A stretch of 64,000 bases of DNA, from contig JAWKMJ010000002.1 of the NCBI GenBank assembly GCA_041392305.1, positions 186,001 to 250,000 of the forward strand. The letters are read 5' to 3'. Of the stretch, positions 44,584-53,948 are shown piece by piece (position 1 is the stretch's first letter; every line of letters starts with the position of its first letter). The DNA comes from JAGQYP01 sp041392305. GTDB taxonomy: Bacteria > Bacteroidota > Bacteroidia > Flavobacteriales_D > Crocinitomicaceae. The translations under genes and the position numbers were made by a program. The notes beneath the pieces were generated by a model that did not search any database, was not told the origin of the DNA, and saw only the letters and a program-made list of their open reading frames with translations.

Positions 44584-46158
44584 TTAAAGATTGTTGATTC
44601 TGTAAGCATTAAATTTTTTATTCAGAAAGTGATTGATATATAGTCCATTGGTGAAATGAATCTGCCATTTAGTAAGTGCTTTGGAACTTCTACTCGAAGC
44701 AACGATAGATAACATGACTACGATTGTTAAATAGGATAAAAACACTAGGGAACTAAACACTATCAAAATAGTATTAGCTTCGCGAATTTCAGGTATCTGA
44801 TTGCCTAATAAATGGGATACAATGGATTCAAGAAGAAAAAAGCTATTGATCAGAATCAAGGAAAAGAGAGTTAAAACAATGAACGATCTGCTTTTTAATC
44901 TTGCATCCCAGATACTTATTTGAAGGGTCAAAACACCTAAGAAAATAATCCCACTTATAAATAATAATTGGAAGTCCGTTTTCAGTGTAACTCCCCAAAT
45001 TCTCGAGATGGCTGAAAATACTATAAAAGAGACGAGCGTACCTACTATTATTGATGTAAAATTATTTCGTCTTTGATAGGTATAGGGGTTGTGTTTTCGA
45101 AGTTGATCTACGATACTTCCAGAAGAAAGAAAGGAATAGGCTTTGTAAAATGAATGTGCTACTAAATGGAGTAAAGCTGCTGAGTATACTCCCAATCCAC
45201 AAAGTAGTAAAGTGAATCCCATGTGACCAACACTTGAGTAGGCTAGTTTTGTTTTAATACTAGTTTGAGCTGCAGAGGTCATTGCACCGAAAAGTGCACT
45301 CATGGAGCCGATTCCAATCAAAGTAATCGTAGCAATAGTCATGTGATCAAATAGATGTGCGAAACGGATAATCAAAAATGGACCCGCATTAAGCAGTCCA
45401 GCATGCAATAAAGCAGATACTGGGGTAGGAGCCTCCATGACTTCCAGAATCCAACTATGAAAAGGTATTTGAACCGATTTAAGGCTTGCACTCAGCATCA
45501 ATAATATGCCGGCAATCTCAAGTTGTATGGGCAAGTTGTTCGTTTCTAGTTGCGCAGCTTTTTCAAAAATTACAGCGAAATTTCCGGTATGAAAATACTG
45601 GTAGATGATTATGAAGGAGGCAAGTAAACAAACATCTGCCAAACGAGCAATAATGAATTTCTTACGAGCAACTAGCTGGGCTTTTGGTCGTTCAGAGTAA
45701 TAGAGAAGTAGTTTATGTAATCCAATACTTGTTCCAATCCAAGCTAGATAAAACGTCATTAAGTTTCCCGAACTAACAAGAATTTGAACACAGCCCAGAG
45801 TGAATGCCAAACGCTGGACAAATGCAGTTTGTTTGGATTCTCCAGAAAGGTAGTTTTTAGAATATTGGACTACAATTAGACCAATGATACAGATCATAAT
45901 TACCATAATAATACTCAGAGCATCAAATCTCAACTCAAGACCAAGCCCTTGAAAATTGACTAGGTCAGATTCAATAGTCCCGTTTTCAAAATTGATAAAA
46001 GCTAGAATTAGAATAGTAAAAAGAGATAGTCCTAGTACAGTGATGACATATTTAAATGTTCGCTTGAAATAACTTGGATTCTTCGGAAACACAAATGTTA
46101 GTAGCAGTAGAAAAGGAAGCAATGCTAGCCCAAAGTTAATTATTAGTGGTGTTTTCAT
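44584..46158 (-). CDS. dabB: DabB-like membrane subunit (NuoL/proton-conducting transporter family)
   Basis: 524 residues from ATG 46158 (MKTPLIINFGLALLPFLLLL); ATGs at 46188 and 46227 would lie upstream of the likely transcript start. About 13 to 14 membrane helices. The core holds the antiporter-like signatures VMEAPTPVSALLHAGLLNAGPFLIIR and AQTSIKTKLAYSSVGHMGF, with the Lys and His of the ion path. It is shorter than true NuoL and lacks the long lateral helix, as DabB proteins do. It forms the ion-conducting partner of DabA. First gene of the minus-strand unit, with a divergent LysR gene 80 bp away. Confidence 0.92.
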   Translation of the reverse strand: MKTPLIINFGLALLPFLLLLTFVFPKNPSYFKRTFKYVITVLGLSLFTILILAFINFENGTIESDLVNFQGLGLELRFDALSIIMVIMICIIGLIVVQYSKNYLSGESKQTAFVQRLAFTLGCVQILVSSGNLMTFYLAWIGTSIGLHKLLLYYSERPKAQLVARKKFIIARLADVCLLASFIIIYQYFHTGNFAVIFEKAAQLETNNLPIQLEIAGILLMLSASLKSVQIPFHSWILEVMEAPTPVSALLHAGLLNAGPFLIIRFAHLFDHMTIATITLIGIGSMSALFGAMTSAAQTSIKTKLAYSSVGHMGFTLLLCGLGVYSAALLHLVAHSFYKAYSFLSSGSIVDQLRKHNPYTYQRRNNFTSIIVGTLVSFIVFSAISRIWGVTLKTDFQLLFISGIIFLGVLTLQISIWDARLKSRSFIVLTLFSLILINSFFLLESIVSHLLGNQIPEIREANTILIVFSSLVFLSYLTIVVMLSIVASSRSSKALTKWQIHFTNGLYINHFLNKKFNAYRINNL

Positions 46159-46172
46159 TCTTTTAATTTTTA

Positions 46173-46180
46173 CAAAGTTA
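46173..46180 (-). promoter_or_regulatory. -7 box for the dabB-dabA unit
   Basis: Read on the minus strand this is TAACTTTG, a good TAnnTTTG match, 14 bp before ATG 46158. No -33 TTG lies at the expected distance upstream, as expected for a promoter that needs an activator such as the divergent LysR protein. Confidence 0.55.
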
Positions 46181-46238
46181 GATAGCATGAATGATTTATT
46201 TTTATTTATATTTATTATGAAAAACATTAATAAAATTT

Positions 46239-47132
46239 ATGAATTACACAATCAACCAGCTACGCATTTATATCAAAGTGACAGAATTAGAGAGTATTAC
46301 AAAGGCAGCAGAAGAATTATTCATGACGCAGCCAGCAGTTTCTATCCAACTAAAAAATTTTCAAGATCAGTTTGATATTCCACTCACAGAGGTTGTCGGG
46401 AGAAGTCTTCATGTTACTGAATTTGGACAGGAAATTGCTGAAATAGCCAAAAGGATATACAGCGAATTAGAGGAACTACAGTATAAAACCAATGAATATA
46501 AAGGCATTTTAACGGGTAGTTTGAAAATCTCATCAGCATCGACTGGAAAATATGTTATTCCCTATTTTCTAACTCAGTTTATAAAACAGCATGAGGGAAT
46601 TGATTTGATCTTGGATGTCACAAATAAATCCAAGGTTGTAGAGTCATTAAAATTAAACGAAATTGATTTTGCTCTTGTATCTGTATTGCCAGAGGACCTG
46701 GAGGTGGAGGAAGAGTTATTACTCGAAAATAAACTTTATTTGGTAGGAACACCAGAAAACCAAAAAGTGAAGAAAACCTTAATATTTAGGGAAAATGGGT
46801 CGGCAACAAGAAAGGAAATGGAAAAGTTCTTTAATGAAGGAAAATCATCCAAACGAAAAAAAATGGAACTTACATCTAATGAGGCAGTTAAACAGGCTGT
46901 AATTGCTGGTTTGGGTCATTCAATTTTACCAATAATTGGGATAAGAGATGAAATTAAAAGTGGTTCATTAAAGATCATTGATAGAAAAGGACTGCCTTTA
47001 AAAACAGACTGGAGATTAATTTGGTTAAAAAACAAAAAGCTCTCACCCGTTGCTAAGGCCTATTTAGATCACATTAGGTTAGAAAAAGAACAAATTTTAT
47101 CCAAGCATTTTAGCTGGTATCTCGAACACTAA
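46239..47132 (+). CDS. LysR-type regulator, CbbR-like, divergent from dabB-dabA
   Basis: 297 residues. The N-terminal winged helix-turn-helix (LRIYIKVTELESITKAAEELFMTQPAVSIQLKNFQ) is standard for the family, and the rest is a substrate-binding domain (GILTGSLKISSASTGKYVIPYFL, DLILDVTNKSKVVESL). It is transcribed away from dabB, the typical place for the activator of a divergent operon. CbbR-like proteins sense carbon metabolites. The interval to dabB is very AT-rich and has repeated ATTTAT motifs that could carry T-N11-A operator sites. Confidence 0.88.
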   Translation: MNYTINQLRIYIKVTELESITKAAEELFMTQPAVSIQLKNFQDQFDIPLTEVVGRSLHVTEFGQEIAEIAKRIYSELEELQYKTNEYKGILTGSLKISSASTGKYVIPYFLTQFIKQHEGIDLILDVTNKSKVVESLKLNEIDFALVSVLPEDLEVEEELLLENKLYLVGTPENQKVKKTLIFRENGSATRKEMEKFFNEGKSSKRKKMELTSNEAVKQAVIAGLGHSILPIIGIRDEIKSGSLKIIDRKGLPLKTDWRLIWLKNKKLSPVAKAYLDHIRLEKEQILSKHFSWYLEH

Positions 47133-47168
47133 TTAGAAAGATATTCTGTTTGTTAATTAGGACTTCTC

Positions 47169-47633
47169 CTACTTATTCGGTTTATATTTGATTTGACATC
47201 CCTGTAAAAAGGAGCGTAGAAATTGATCTAAACATTTTCGATAATGTTTATGATCAGGTCTTCTGAAAAAAGCATTTAATTCGGGTTTACTGATTCTCAT
47301 ATCAGCCAGATCCATGATTTCAATAATATCAACATCTTTCAAATCTAAGGCAATCTTTAATTTTCTTAAGATGATGTTATTGTTGAGCGTTTTTTCAGGT
47401 TTTGGAAGTTCTCCTTCTCTTTGTCCACGTTTTGCGGTAATAAATCCATTTAGAAAAATAGCAAGATCCTTATCAAACAAACTGCCTTGATCCGGATGGT
47501 CATCTTTCAACAACCATTTATCGATCTGTGACCGACTAATTTCTTTATCATAGGCACCAAAATACTCAACGATCTCCGTGTCTCTTATATCAAAAATATA
47601 GCGGACTCGCCGCATGACATCATTATTATTCAT
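47169..47633 (-). CDS. DUF1456 (YehS-like) protein
   Basis: 154 residues made of two similar halves. Each begins NxxxxRxxxxxxIxDxxIVEYF or the like (MNNNDVMRRVRYIFDIRDTEIVEYFGAYD and LNNNIILRKLKIALDLKDVDIIEIMDLAD), each followed by ISRSQIDKWL or ISKPELNAFF and a closing helix. This matches the duplicated DUF1456 family, whose role is unknown. It is convergent with the LysR gene. Confidence 0.9.
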   Translation of the reverse strand: MNNNDVMRRVRYIFDIRDTEIVEYFGAYDKEISRSQIDKWLLKDDHPDQGSLFDKDLAIFLNGFITAKRGQREGELPKPEKTLNNNIILRKLKIALDLKDVDIIEIMDLADMRISKPELNAFFRRPDHKHYRKCLDQFLRSFLQGCQIKYKPNK

Positions 47634-47869
47634 TCCTCAAAGATAGCTTTAGAATTGGACTTTTTATAGATATATTCTGACACAATAATGAATGAAGGGT
47701 CAATATCAACCCGTGTCGACTCACTTGACCAAGAAGATGTTTGATTGGTGCCAATTCAGCCTAAATCAAAATGCCATAATTATAAATAATGAAATCAATA
47801 CAAATTCGAGACTGGAAATGAATTTAATCAGAACTCAGAAAAAAGGAGTATATTAAAAAGTTGAAGTCA

Positions 47870-48730
47870 ATGAAAACCATATTACGCACAGAGATTGAAT
47901 TCAAGGATTATTCAAGTTCTTTAGAAGAACTTACAATAAAATTGTATTCTTCTTATATCCAAAGGGACAGAAAATCAGTTCAACAATACACTTATACATT
48001 ACCTGAGTTGCCTTCTGGGTACGAGGCAAGTGTTGAAGGGAAATTTAATTCAGAGCTCCAAACCCCTATTGTTCATAAAAGATGTTATCGTGAGTTTGGA
48101 TCTAGAGGTGGGTATACTTTTTATTTGAATGTATTTAAAGTGGAGGAGGCAAATTTTGAAGTAAAAGTTAGACATCCAGATTTCTCAATAACGATCGAAT
48201 GCCCTAGCGCAGATTTTGATTATATCAATGAGTTTATTCGAGATTTGAATCAGGAAAATATAAATGTAGGTACACAGTTTAAAATTGATCAAAAACCTAT
48301 AAAGAATGGTCTAACATATCAGTATTTTAACCAAACTTTAGACAACATAAAATTCTTAAGTGAATCATTCGAATTTCCTAATGATTTTAAGCCTCCTGTT
48401 TTAGATGTTAATAGCGAGGATCGAAAAGAAGTAATTTTTACCAGTACAGACAACACCTCTCAAATAAAAGTAATTTTTTGGAGAGATTTTCAACCTAACA
48501 ATAATAGAAATTATTCGGGTCTGGTAGTTGAGATAGATCAAACAAGAAATCCAGAGATACCAAGAATATTTCAATTCTTTTTTCATCATCATGATTCACA
48601 TGCTATTGGGCAAATCGACCTTACAGTTGATCGTTGCACACTAGTAGTCGAGGAATTTTTAAATAAATCAAAAATGAAAAACATTGAGATCGCTCTACAA
48701 ACTTATCTTATTGGTATCGGAGCTCTATAA
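47870..48730 (+). CDS. Unrecognised protein, possible accessory gene
   Basis: 286 residues from ATG 47870 (MKTILRTEIEFKDYSSSLEEL); a TTG at 47861 would add three. A purine-rich AAAAGGAG at 47841-47848 lies 12 nt before the TTG and 21 nt before the ATG. Such a strong Shine-Dalgarno-like sequence is unusual in this window. The protein has no signal peptide or membrane segment and reads as soluble alpha/beta with repeated aromatic-rich strands (GYTFYLNVFKVEEANFEVKVRHP, RIFQFFFHHHDSHAIGQIDL). I know no family. It lies alone next to the tRNA-Gln repeat region, which is where accessory genes often sit. Confidence 0.65.
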   Translation: MKTILRTEIEFKDYSSSLEELTIKLYSSYIQRDRKSVQQYTYTLPELPSGYEASVEGKFNSELQTPIVHKRCYREFGSRGGYTFYLNVFKVEEANFEVKVRHPDFSITIECPSADFDYINEFIRDLNQENINVGTQFKIDQKPIKNGLTYQYFNQTLDNIKFLSESFEFPNDFKPPVLDVNSEDRKEVIFTSTDNTSQIKVIFWRDFQPNNNRNYSGLVVEIDQTRNPEIPRIFQFFFHHHDSHAIGQIDLTVDRCTLVVEEFLNKSKMKNIEIALQTYLIGIGAL

Positions 48731-48797
48731 ATGAAATGATAGAACATACTTGATCTACATTAGCCTAATTTCTTCAACATAAAATATAGAATTTTGA

Positions 48798-49120
48798 CAC
48801 AAAAAAAGAGCGAAGACTCATTCTCCGCTCTCATTCTCATTCTGTTGACCCATACTGATGAGTTTCAACTAAACCTAAATTACATTCAGGTAAGTTTTAA
48901 TCTATCAGCACAAGCTAGAAAAAAATTAGGCACAAAAAAAGAGCGAAGACTCATTCTCCGCTCTCATTCTCATTCTGTTGACCCATACTGATGAGTTTCA
49001 ACTAAACCTACATTACATTCAGGTAAGTTTCAATCTATCAGCACAAGCTAGAAAAAAATTAGGCACAAAAAAAGAGCGAAGACTCATTCTCCGCTCTCAT
49101 TCTCATTCTGTGTTGACCCA
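48798..49120. repeat. 133-bp tandem repeat carrying the tRNA-Gln 3' end and terminator
   Basis: Two full copies (48798-48930 and 48931-49063) and a partial third (from 49064) that runs into the tRNA-Gln gene. The two full copies differ at only a few positions. Each copy has, on the minus strand, the last bases of tRNA-Gln (GTTGACCCA on the plus strand at 48844, 48977 and 49112) followed by a terminator hairpin with an A7/T7 tract. The third copy has an extra TG before GTTGACCCA. The interval 48731-49112 holds no protein gene I can support. Confidence 0.9.
49067..49097 (-). terminator. Terminator of tRNA-Gln (repeated at 48801-48831 and 48934-48964)
   Basis: On the minus strand AGAGCGGAG pairs with CTTCGCTCT (one G-T pair), loop AATGAGT, followed by seven T. 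The same hairpin occurs twice more downstream at 133-bp spacing. Confidence 0.85.
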
Positions 49121-49185
49121 CTAGGGCTCGAACCTAGACTCTTCTGAACCAAAATCAGACGTGTTGCCAGTTACACCATGGGTCA
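49113..49185 (-). tRNA. tRNA-Gln (anticodon TTG)
   Basis: On the minus strand the cloverleaf is complete: acceptor TGACCCA/TGGGTCA, D-arm with GGTGTAACTGGCAAC, anticodon stem TCTGA/TCAGA with loop TTTTGGT (anticodon TTG), and T-arm with GGTTCGAGCC. The discriminator base is A and the CCA end is not encoded. It delivers glutamine for CAA and, by wobble, CAG codons. Confidence 0.95.
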
Positions 49186-49372
49186 ATTGCGCAATGCGGA
49201 CGCAAAAATAAACCTTTTTTTGTAAAACGAAAATTCGGAACAAAAAAAAATGAAAGGTAAATCCTCTTTTTTCTCTAGTGATTTCAGCCAGTTTGATTTA
49301 GAAAATTTAAGATAACGAAATTAGAAACCTAATCAAAATAGCTTTATATTCGCAACTCAAACTAAAAGAATA

Positions 49373-52300
49373 ATGGATTATAAGAAGCTTAATAACTACA
49401 CAGGATGGGGTGTTTTTGTAATTGCGACCCTTGTCTATCTTTTAACTCTTGAACCTACTGTGAGTTTATGGGATTGTGGAGAATATATTACAACGGCCTA
49501 TAAATTGGAAGTAGGTCACCCTCCTGGTGCACCTTTGTTTATGATGTTGGGTAGACTCTTTTCTTTCTTTGTGAGTACTGAGTCTGCAGCATTTATGATC
49601 AACTTTATGTCTGCTCTTTCAAGTAGTGCTTCTATTTTGTTTTTGTTCTGGACAATAACGATGATTGCAAAAAAAATGTATACCAATGATGGGGTTTTCG
49701 AATTCAATAAAGGGCAGACATTTGCAATTCTGGGTTCAGGAGTTATCGGTGGATTAGCTTACACATTCTCAGATTCTTTCTGGTTTTCTGCAGTTGAAGG
49801 GGAGGTTTATGCGATGTCATCTTTCTTTACTGCAGTAGTATTTTGGGCGGCTCTGAAATGGGATGAAGAAGTTACATTAAGAAAAAATGATCTTCTTAAC
49901 CATTCGAAATCTGACTTACGATGGATGGTATTTATCATGTTTATGTTTGGTTTGTCAATTGGAGTCCACTTACTTTCATTACTGGTAATTCCTTCCTTTG
50001 CTTTCATTATTTATTTTCAGAAATATCTTAAGGTTACGCCTATTGGATTTGTGATTACAGGAATAGCTGGTCTTTTCACTTTGGTTGTCATACAAGACAT
50101 GATTATTCCAAAGACTATCGAATGGGCATCAATATTTGAAATTTCTTTTGTCAACTCTATGGGTCTTCCTTTTTATTCAGGAGCAATGTTCTTTTTTTTG
50201 ATTCTAATTGGATTAATTGTTGGAGGAATTATCATTTCTAGAAGGAAGAACTGGCCTATGGTCAATGCAGGCTTTCTTGGTTTAGCAACTCTTTTCATAG
50301 GCTATGGTTGTTTTGCAATGATCATTATTCGTTCAAATGCAAACACACCTTTGAATGAAAATGCACCTAAAAATTTGGTGGCTTTAACCTCTTATTTGAA
50401 AAGGGAGCAATATGGAGATTGGCCAATTCTGCGTGGTCCTTATTGGAACTCAGAAAGAGACCCATCAGCGGGGAAAGACATTTCTCCTGTTTATTTAAGA
50501 AAATGGGTAGTTCAAAGTGGAGATAAAGATCTAAAAGGATTTGAAGAGAAAGAGTCTGCCGAGAAATGGAAAGCTGAAAATGAAACACAATACTCAAGTT
50601 TAGATATCACGGAAAAGTATTACATGACTTTCGATGGATTAAACGCCAGACCTGAGTATAAGGAAGAACATAAAACTTTTTTCCCTAGAATGTGGTCTCC
50701 AGATGCTAGACATGTGAGCAGATACAAAGCTTGGTCTAATTATAAAGGGAACAAAAAAATTACCGTTACCTACAGAGGACAACAAGAATATCTTCCGACG
50801 ATGGCCGAGAATTTGAGATTCTTTTTTCATTATCAATTGAACTGGATGTATTTCCGATATTTCTTTTGGAATTTTGCGGGAAGACAAAATGATGAACAAG
50901 GCCATGGGAATGTTTATGACGGTAACTGGCAGTCGGGCTTAAATTTTATCGATAAGCACCGATTGGGTGACCAGAATCTTCTGCCAGAGTATCAAAAACA
51001 AAATCCATCGAATAACAAGTTTTTCTTTTTACCTCTTATTTTGGGACTAATTGGTTTGGCTTTTCATTTCCTTCGAGATAAGAAAACGGCATGGGTAGTA
51101 AGTTTACTTTTTATAATGACAGGGGTCGCAATTATCGTTTTCTTGAATCAAAAGCCACTTGAGCCAAGAGAAAGAGATTATGCTTACGCAGCTTCTTTTT
51201 ACGCATTTGCTGTTTGGATTGGACTGAGTGTAATGGCACTTTATGAATCTTATGTACGAATGACTCAAAAAGATTTTGTTACAGTTGCAGGTACCCTTGC
51301 TGGAGTTTCCGTAGTAAGTTTCCTTGGTGGAATGGCTCTTGGTCTATCTATGTTATATATGTCCATTGTTGCCTTAGTAATGCTTGCAGTTATGTTCTTA
51401 ATGAAAGGCAGGGTCAAGCAGGAAATGCAAGCGGCAATTGTAGCCCTTTTAATCGCAATTCCAGCTCCAACAATAATGATGATTGACGGATGGGATGATC
51501 ACAATAGATCTAATCGATATTCTGCTCGTGCTTTGGCTGAAAATTATCTGAACCCTCTTCCAGATCAAGCCATTATTTTCACAAATGGCGATAATGATAC
51601 ATTCCCATTGTGGTATTTGCAAGAGGTCGAGGGGAAAAAGACATCCGTACGCGTTTGTAATCTTTCCTTATTAAATACAGATTGGTACACCAAGCAAATG
51701 GCGGAAAAACAGAATGATTCAGAAGCACTGCCAATTAAGTTTACATTAGATCAATATCTCCAACAAAAAGGATATTTAGATGCGATTGTTGTGAAAGTTG
51801 GTGGGGATCAAATGTCGGATCAAGAAGTAAGCAGTAACCCTCAGTACACGAAACAAATTCTAATGAGTTACATGAGTTGGAGTGAAGAACAGTACAAGGA
51901 ATACGTAAAGATGCTTTTCAAAAATAACAGAGATAGTTTTGATCCTGTTTATAAGCAAGCCATTACTCAACTTTCTGGTTATTTGACAGCTAAATTTTAC
52001 GGAGGAGACACAAGTAAAACGGCTCAAATTAGAGCTCTAGCGATATCGGAAAATATCAATGAAAACAGCTTCTTTCAATTGGAAAAGCTGATTGTTAGCG
52101 AGATTTTAGAAAAGGTTGGAAATAAAATGGCAGATCAGGAAAAAGAAAGCATTGTTCGTCTATATGGTCAAGTATGGCAATCTATGAATTATATTCCTTT
52201 GGATTGGTTCATGAATACTTTCCTAAAAGATGAGAAAAATTTGGCTTCAAATGCAAATGGATCGCAACAGTTCTTTGTCTCTCCAGGAGTCAACTTTTTG

Positions 52301-53317
52301 ATCAATGTTGACAAAGAGGCAGTGTTAAAAAACAACTATGTTCACGAGTCGTTTAAAGATAAGATTGTAGATAAAATGCGATTTACGATTAATGCACCAG
52401 GTGGACAGTTAATGAAAGCTGGAATTATTCAATTAGAAATTATCGCGAACAATAACTGGGAAAGAGCAATTCACTTTGCGAATTCTGGTGGATCTGATTC
52501 TTATGTTGGATTGGATAATTATTTGATTCTTGAAGGACTTTCCTATAAATTGTCTCCCGTAAGAGTGGAAAGAGTTAGAAATCCATATGTTCGAGGAGGG
52601 GTCAATAAAGAAGTTATGTATGAAAACTTGATGAATGTTTGGACTTTTGGGAATCTTGAAAAACCAGGTGTTTTGGTTGATTACTACAATAGACGACACA
52701 TAAATAATTACCGTCTTCAGTATTGGATTCTTGGTGAGGTTTTGGCTGATGAATACACAAAGGCAAAAGCTACTGGGGATCAGGCGAAAATGACGGAAAA
52801 TAAAGAGAAAGTAGTCGCACTGATGAAACGTTGTTTGGAAATGATGCCTCTAGAAAAGATTGCTCCTGAATCATATATGATTAACATGGTAGGGATTCTT
52901 TATCAAGTTGACGAGAATGAAAAAGGAGCTGAATTAGGTAATCAATTAATGGATTTTGCAGATCAACGTTTGAATTACTTCACGAATCTTGAAAATGAAT
53001 TTTTCCACGGAGAATTAATGCAATATTTCTTTGATTCTTATGGTCAGATCTATCAAGGTTTATCTTTTGTTCAATCTTTCGGATTAGATGAAAATGATGC
53101 CTTTGCTGCTAAGGTATATGATTTACGTGAAAAGTATAATGGCAATGTGAAGTCAAAGCTTGCGAGTCTGCAAAGTTCAAAGGAAATTCAGCTTGAAACA
53201 AATACTCTGAAAAGGTTCTTTGATCTACTAGGAGCAGAGGATCAAATGATGAATCCGCAGCCAGTTCCCCAACCTATAAATGGAGGAGGTCAACCCGTAC
53301 CTGGTAACGGACAATAA
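49373..53317 (+). CDS. DUF2723 membrane protein, predicted O-mannosyltransferase-like (TMEM260/GT117 family)
   Basis: 1314 residues. An N-terminal multi-helix domain of about 12 segments begins TGWGVFVIATLVYLLTLEPTVSLWD; the Asp34-Cys-Gly-Glu37 motif and HPPGAP (49-54) mark the DUF2723 family. A large periplasmic C-terminal part with long helices follows (about 750-1290), then a Pro/Gln/Gly-rich end. DUF2723 proteins are related to the human O-mannosyltransferase TMEM260 (GT117). In Bacteroidota they are thought to transfer sugars from lipid carriers to periplasmic proteins, but the substrate is not established. It precedes a polysaccharide deacetylase gene 10 bp away, which fits an envelope-glycan theme. 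Confidence 0.88.
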   Translation: MDYKKLNNYTGWGVFVIATLVYLLTLEPTVSLWDCGEYITTAYKLEVGHPPGAPLFMMLGRLFSFFVSTESAAFMINFMSALSSSASILFLFWTITMIAKKMYTNDGVFEFNKGQTFAILGSGVIGGLAYTFSDSFWFSAVEGEVYAMSSFFTAVVFWAALKWDEEVTLRKNDLLNHSKSDLRWMVFIMFMFGLSIGVHLLSLLVIPSFAFIIYFQKYLKVTPIGFVITGIAGLFTLVVIQDMIIPKTIEWASIFEISFVNSMGLPFYSGAMFFFLILIGLIVGGIIISRRKNWPMVNAGFLGLATLFIGYGCFAMIIIRSNANTPLNENAPKNLVALTSYLKREQYGDWPILRGPYWNSERDPSAGKDISPVYLRKWVVQSGDKDLKGFEEKESAEKWKAENETQYSSLDITEKYYMTFDGLNARPEYKEEHKTFFPRMWSPDARHVSRYKAWSNYKGNKKITVTYRGQQEYLPTMAENLRFFFHYQLNWMYFRYFFWNFAGRQNDEQGHGNVYDGNWQSGLNFIDKHRLGDQNLLPEYQKQNPSNNKFFFLPLILGLIGLAFHFLRDKKTAWVVSLLFIMTGVAIIVFLNQKPLEPRERDYAYAASFYAFAVWIGLSVMALYESYVRMTQKDFVTVAGTLAGVSVVSFLGGMALGLSMLYMSIVALVMLAVMFLMKGRVKQEMQAAIVALLIAIPAPTIMMIDGWDDHNRSNRYSARALAENYLNPLPDQAIIFTNGDNDTFPLWYLQEVEGKKTSVRVCNLSLLNTDWYTKQMAEKQNDSEALPIKFTLDQYLQQKGYLDAIVVKVGGDQMSDQEVSSNPQYTKQILMSYMSWSEEQYKEYVKMLFKNNRDSFDPVYKQAITQLSGYLTAKFYGGDTSKTAQIRALAISENINENSFFQLEKLIVSEILEKVGNKMADQEKESIVRLYGQVWQSMNYIPLDWFMNTFLKDEKNLASNANGSQQFFVSPGVNFLINVDKEAVLKNNYVHESFKDKIVDKMRFTINAPGGQLMKAGIIQLEIIANNNWERAIHFANSGGSDSYVGLDNYLILEGLSYKLSPVRVERVRNPYVRGGVNKEVMYENLMNVWTFGNLEKPGVLVDYYNRRHINNYRLQYWILGEVLADEYTKAKATGDQAKMTENKEKVVALMKRCLEMMPLEKIAPESYMINMVGILYQVDENEKGAELGNQLMDFADQRLNYFTNLENEFFHGELMQYFFDSYGQIYQGLSFVQSFGLDENDAFAAKVYDLREKYNGNVKSKLASLQSSKEIQLETNTLKRFFDLLGAEDQMMNPQPVPQPINGGGQPVPGNGQ

Positions 53318-53327
53318 GATCATCTTG

Positions 53328-53948
53328 ATGAAATTAACGAAAGTCCCAAATTGGATCAGAAAAGTAAAATCTGGTCGGATTTGGGACTTTTCTGTTACAA
53401 AAAAGGAGGTTTTTCTGACCTTTGATGATGGACCCCAACCTGAAGTTACTGACTGGGTACTGGATCTTTTACTTAAGCACGAAATCAAAGCAACTTTTTT
53501 TTGTGTTGGAGCAAATGTTCGAAAACATCCAGAAATTTATGCAAGAATGTTAAATGAAGGACATGCGATCGGAAACCATACTTTTTCTCATCAAAATGCC
53601 TGGAAAGCTAGTAAAAAGGAATATCTCGAAGACATTCAAAAGGCTTCTGAATTAATAGAATCTAAGCTATTTCGGCCGCCTTATGGAAAGATCTCCAATG
53701 CCTTGGTAAAGGATATTAAAGAAATGGGAAACGAGGTGATCATGTGGTCCATATTGTCCTATGATTTTAAAACCAATTTGAATACCGAATCGCAATTAAA
53801 AATCTTGAAGCGGAAAACTTCTCCTGGCTCTATTTTGGTATTTCATGATTCGATGAAATCCTTTCACAATCTAAAAAAAATGTTACCTTCATTTATTGAG
53901 TACGGCAAGACTCAAGGTTGGGATTTTAAAAGAATTGAATTACAATGA
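53328..53948 (+). CDS. Polysaccharide deacetylase (NodB homology)
   Basis: 206 residues from ATG 53328 (MKLTKVPNWI); an ATG at 53280 inside the preceding gene is unlikely. NodB motifs are in order: TFDDGP with Asp33-Asp34, metal ligands His84 and His88 in GNHTFSH, and RPPYG at 116-120. Such enzymes remove N- or O-acetyl groups from glycans. No signal peptide is present, so it may act in the cytoplasm or on lipid-linked sugars. The stop overlaps the next start (ATGA). Confidence 0.92.
   Translation: MKLTKVPNWIRKVKSGRIWDFSVTKKEVFLTFDDGPQPEVTDWVLDLLLKHEIKATFFCVGANVRKHPEIYARMLNEGHAIGNHTFSHQNAWKASKKEYLEDIQKASELIESKLFRPPYGKISNALVKDIKEMGNEVIMWSILSYDFKTNLNTESQLKILKRKTSPGSILVFHDSMKSFHNLKKMLPSFIEYGKTQGWDFKRIELQ

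Noticed and set aside
41701..47683. The 12-mer ATATTCTGACAC occurs at 41701-41712 and 47672-47683, flanking the DAB module
   Set aside because: In a 64-kb AT-rich window many 12-base matches are expected by chance, and there are no further signs of an insertion boundary.
47697..47728. GGTCAA / TTGACC inverted repeat upstream of the orphan gene as an attachment site
   Set aside because: Only 6 to 7 bp match, there is no integrase, and the likeness to the tRNA-Gln end is too short to be meaningful.
48794..48991. Open frame of 65 residues inside the tandem repeat
   Set aside because: It lies across the terminator hairpins, on the strand opposite the tRNA, with no start signal or protein-like composition; it reflects the repeat.
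48798..49120. CRISPR array
   Set aside because: The unit is 133 bp with no unique spacers, and no cas gene is nearby.
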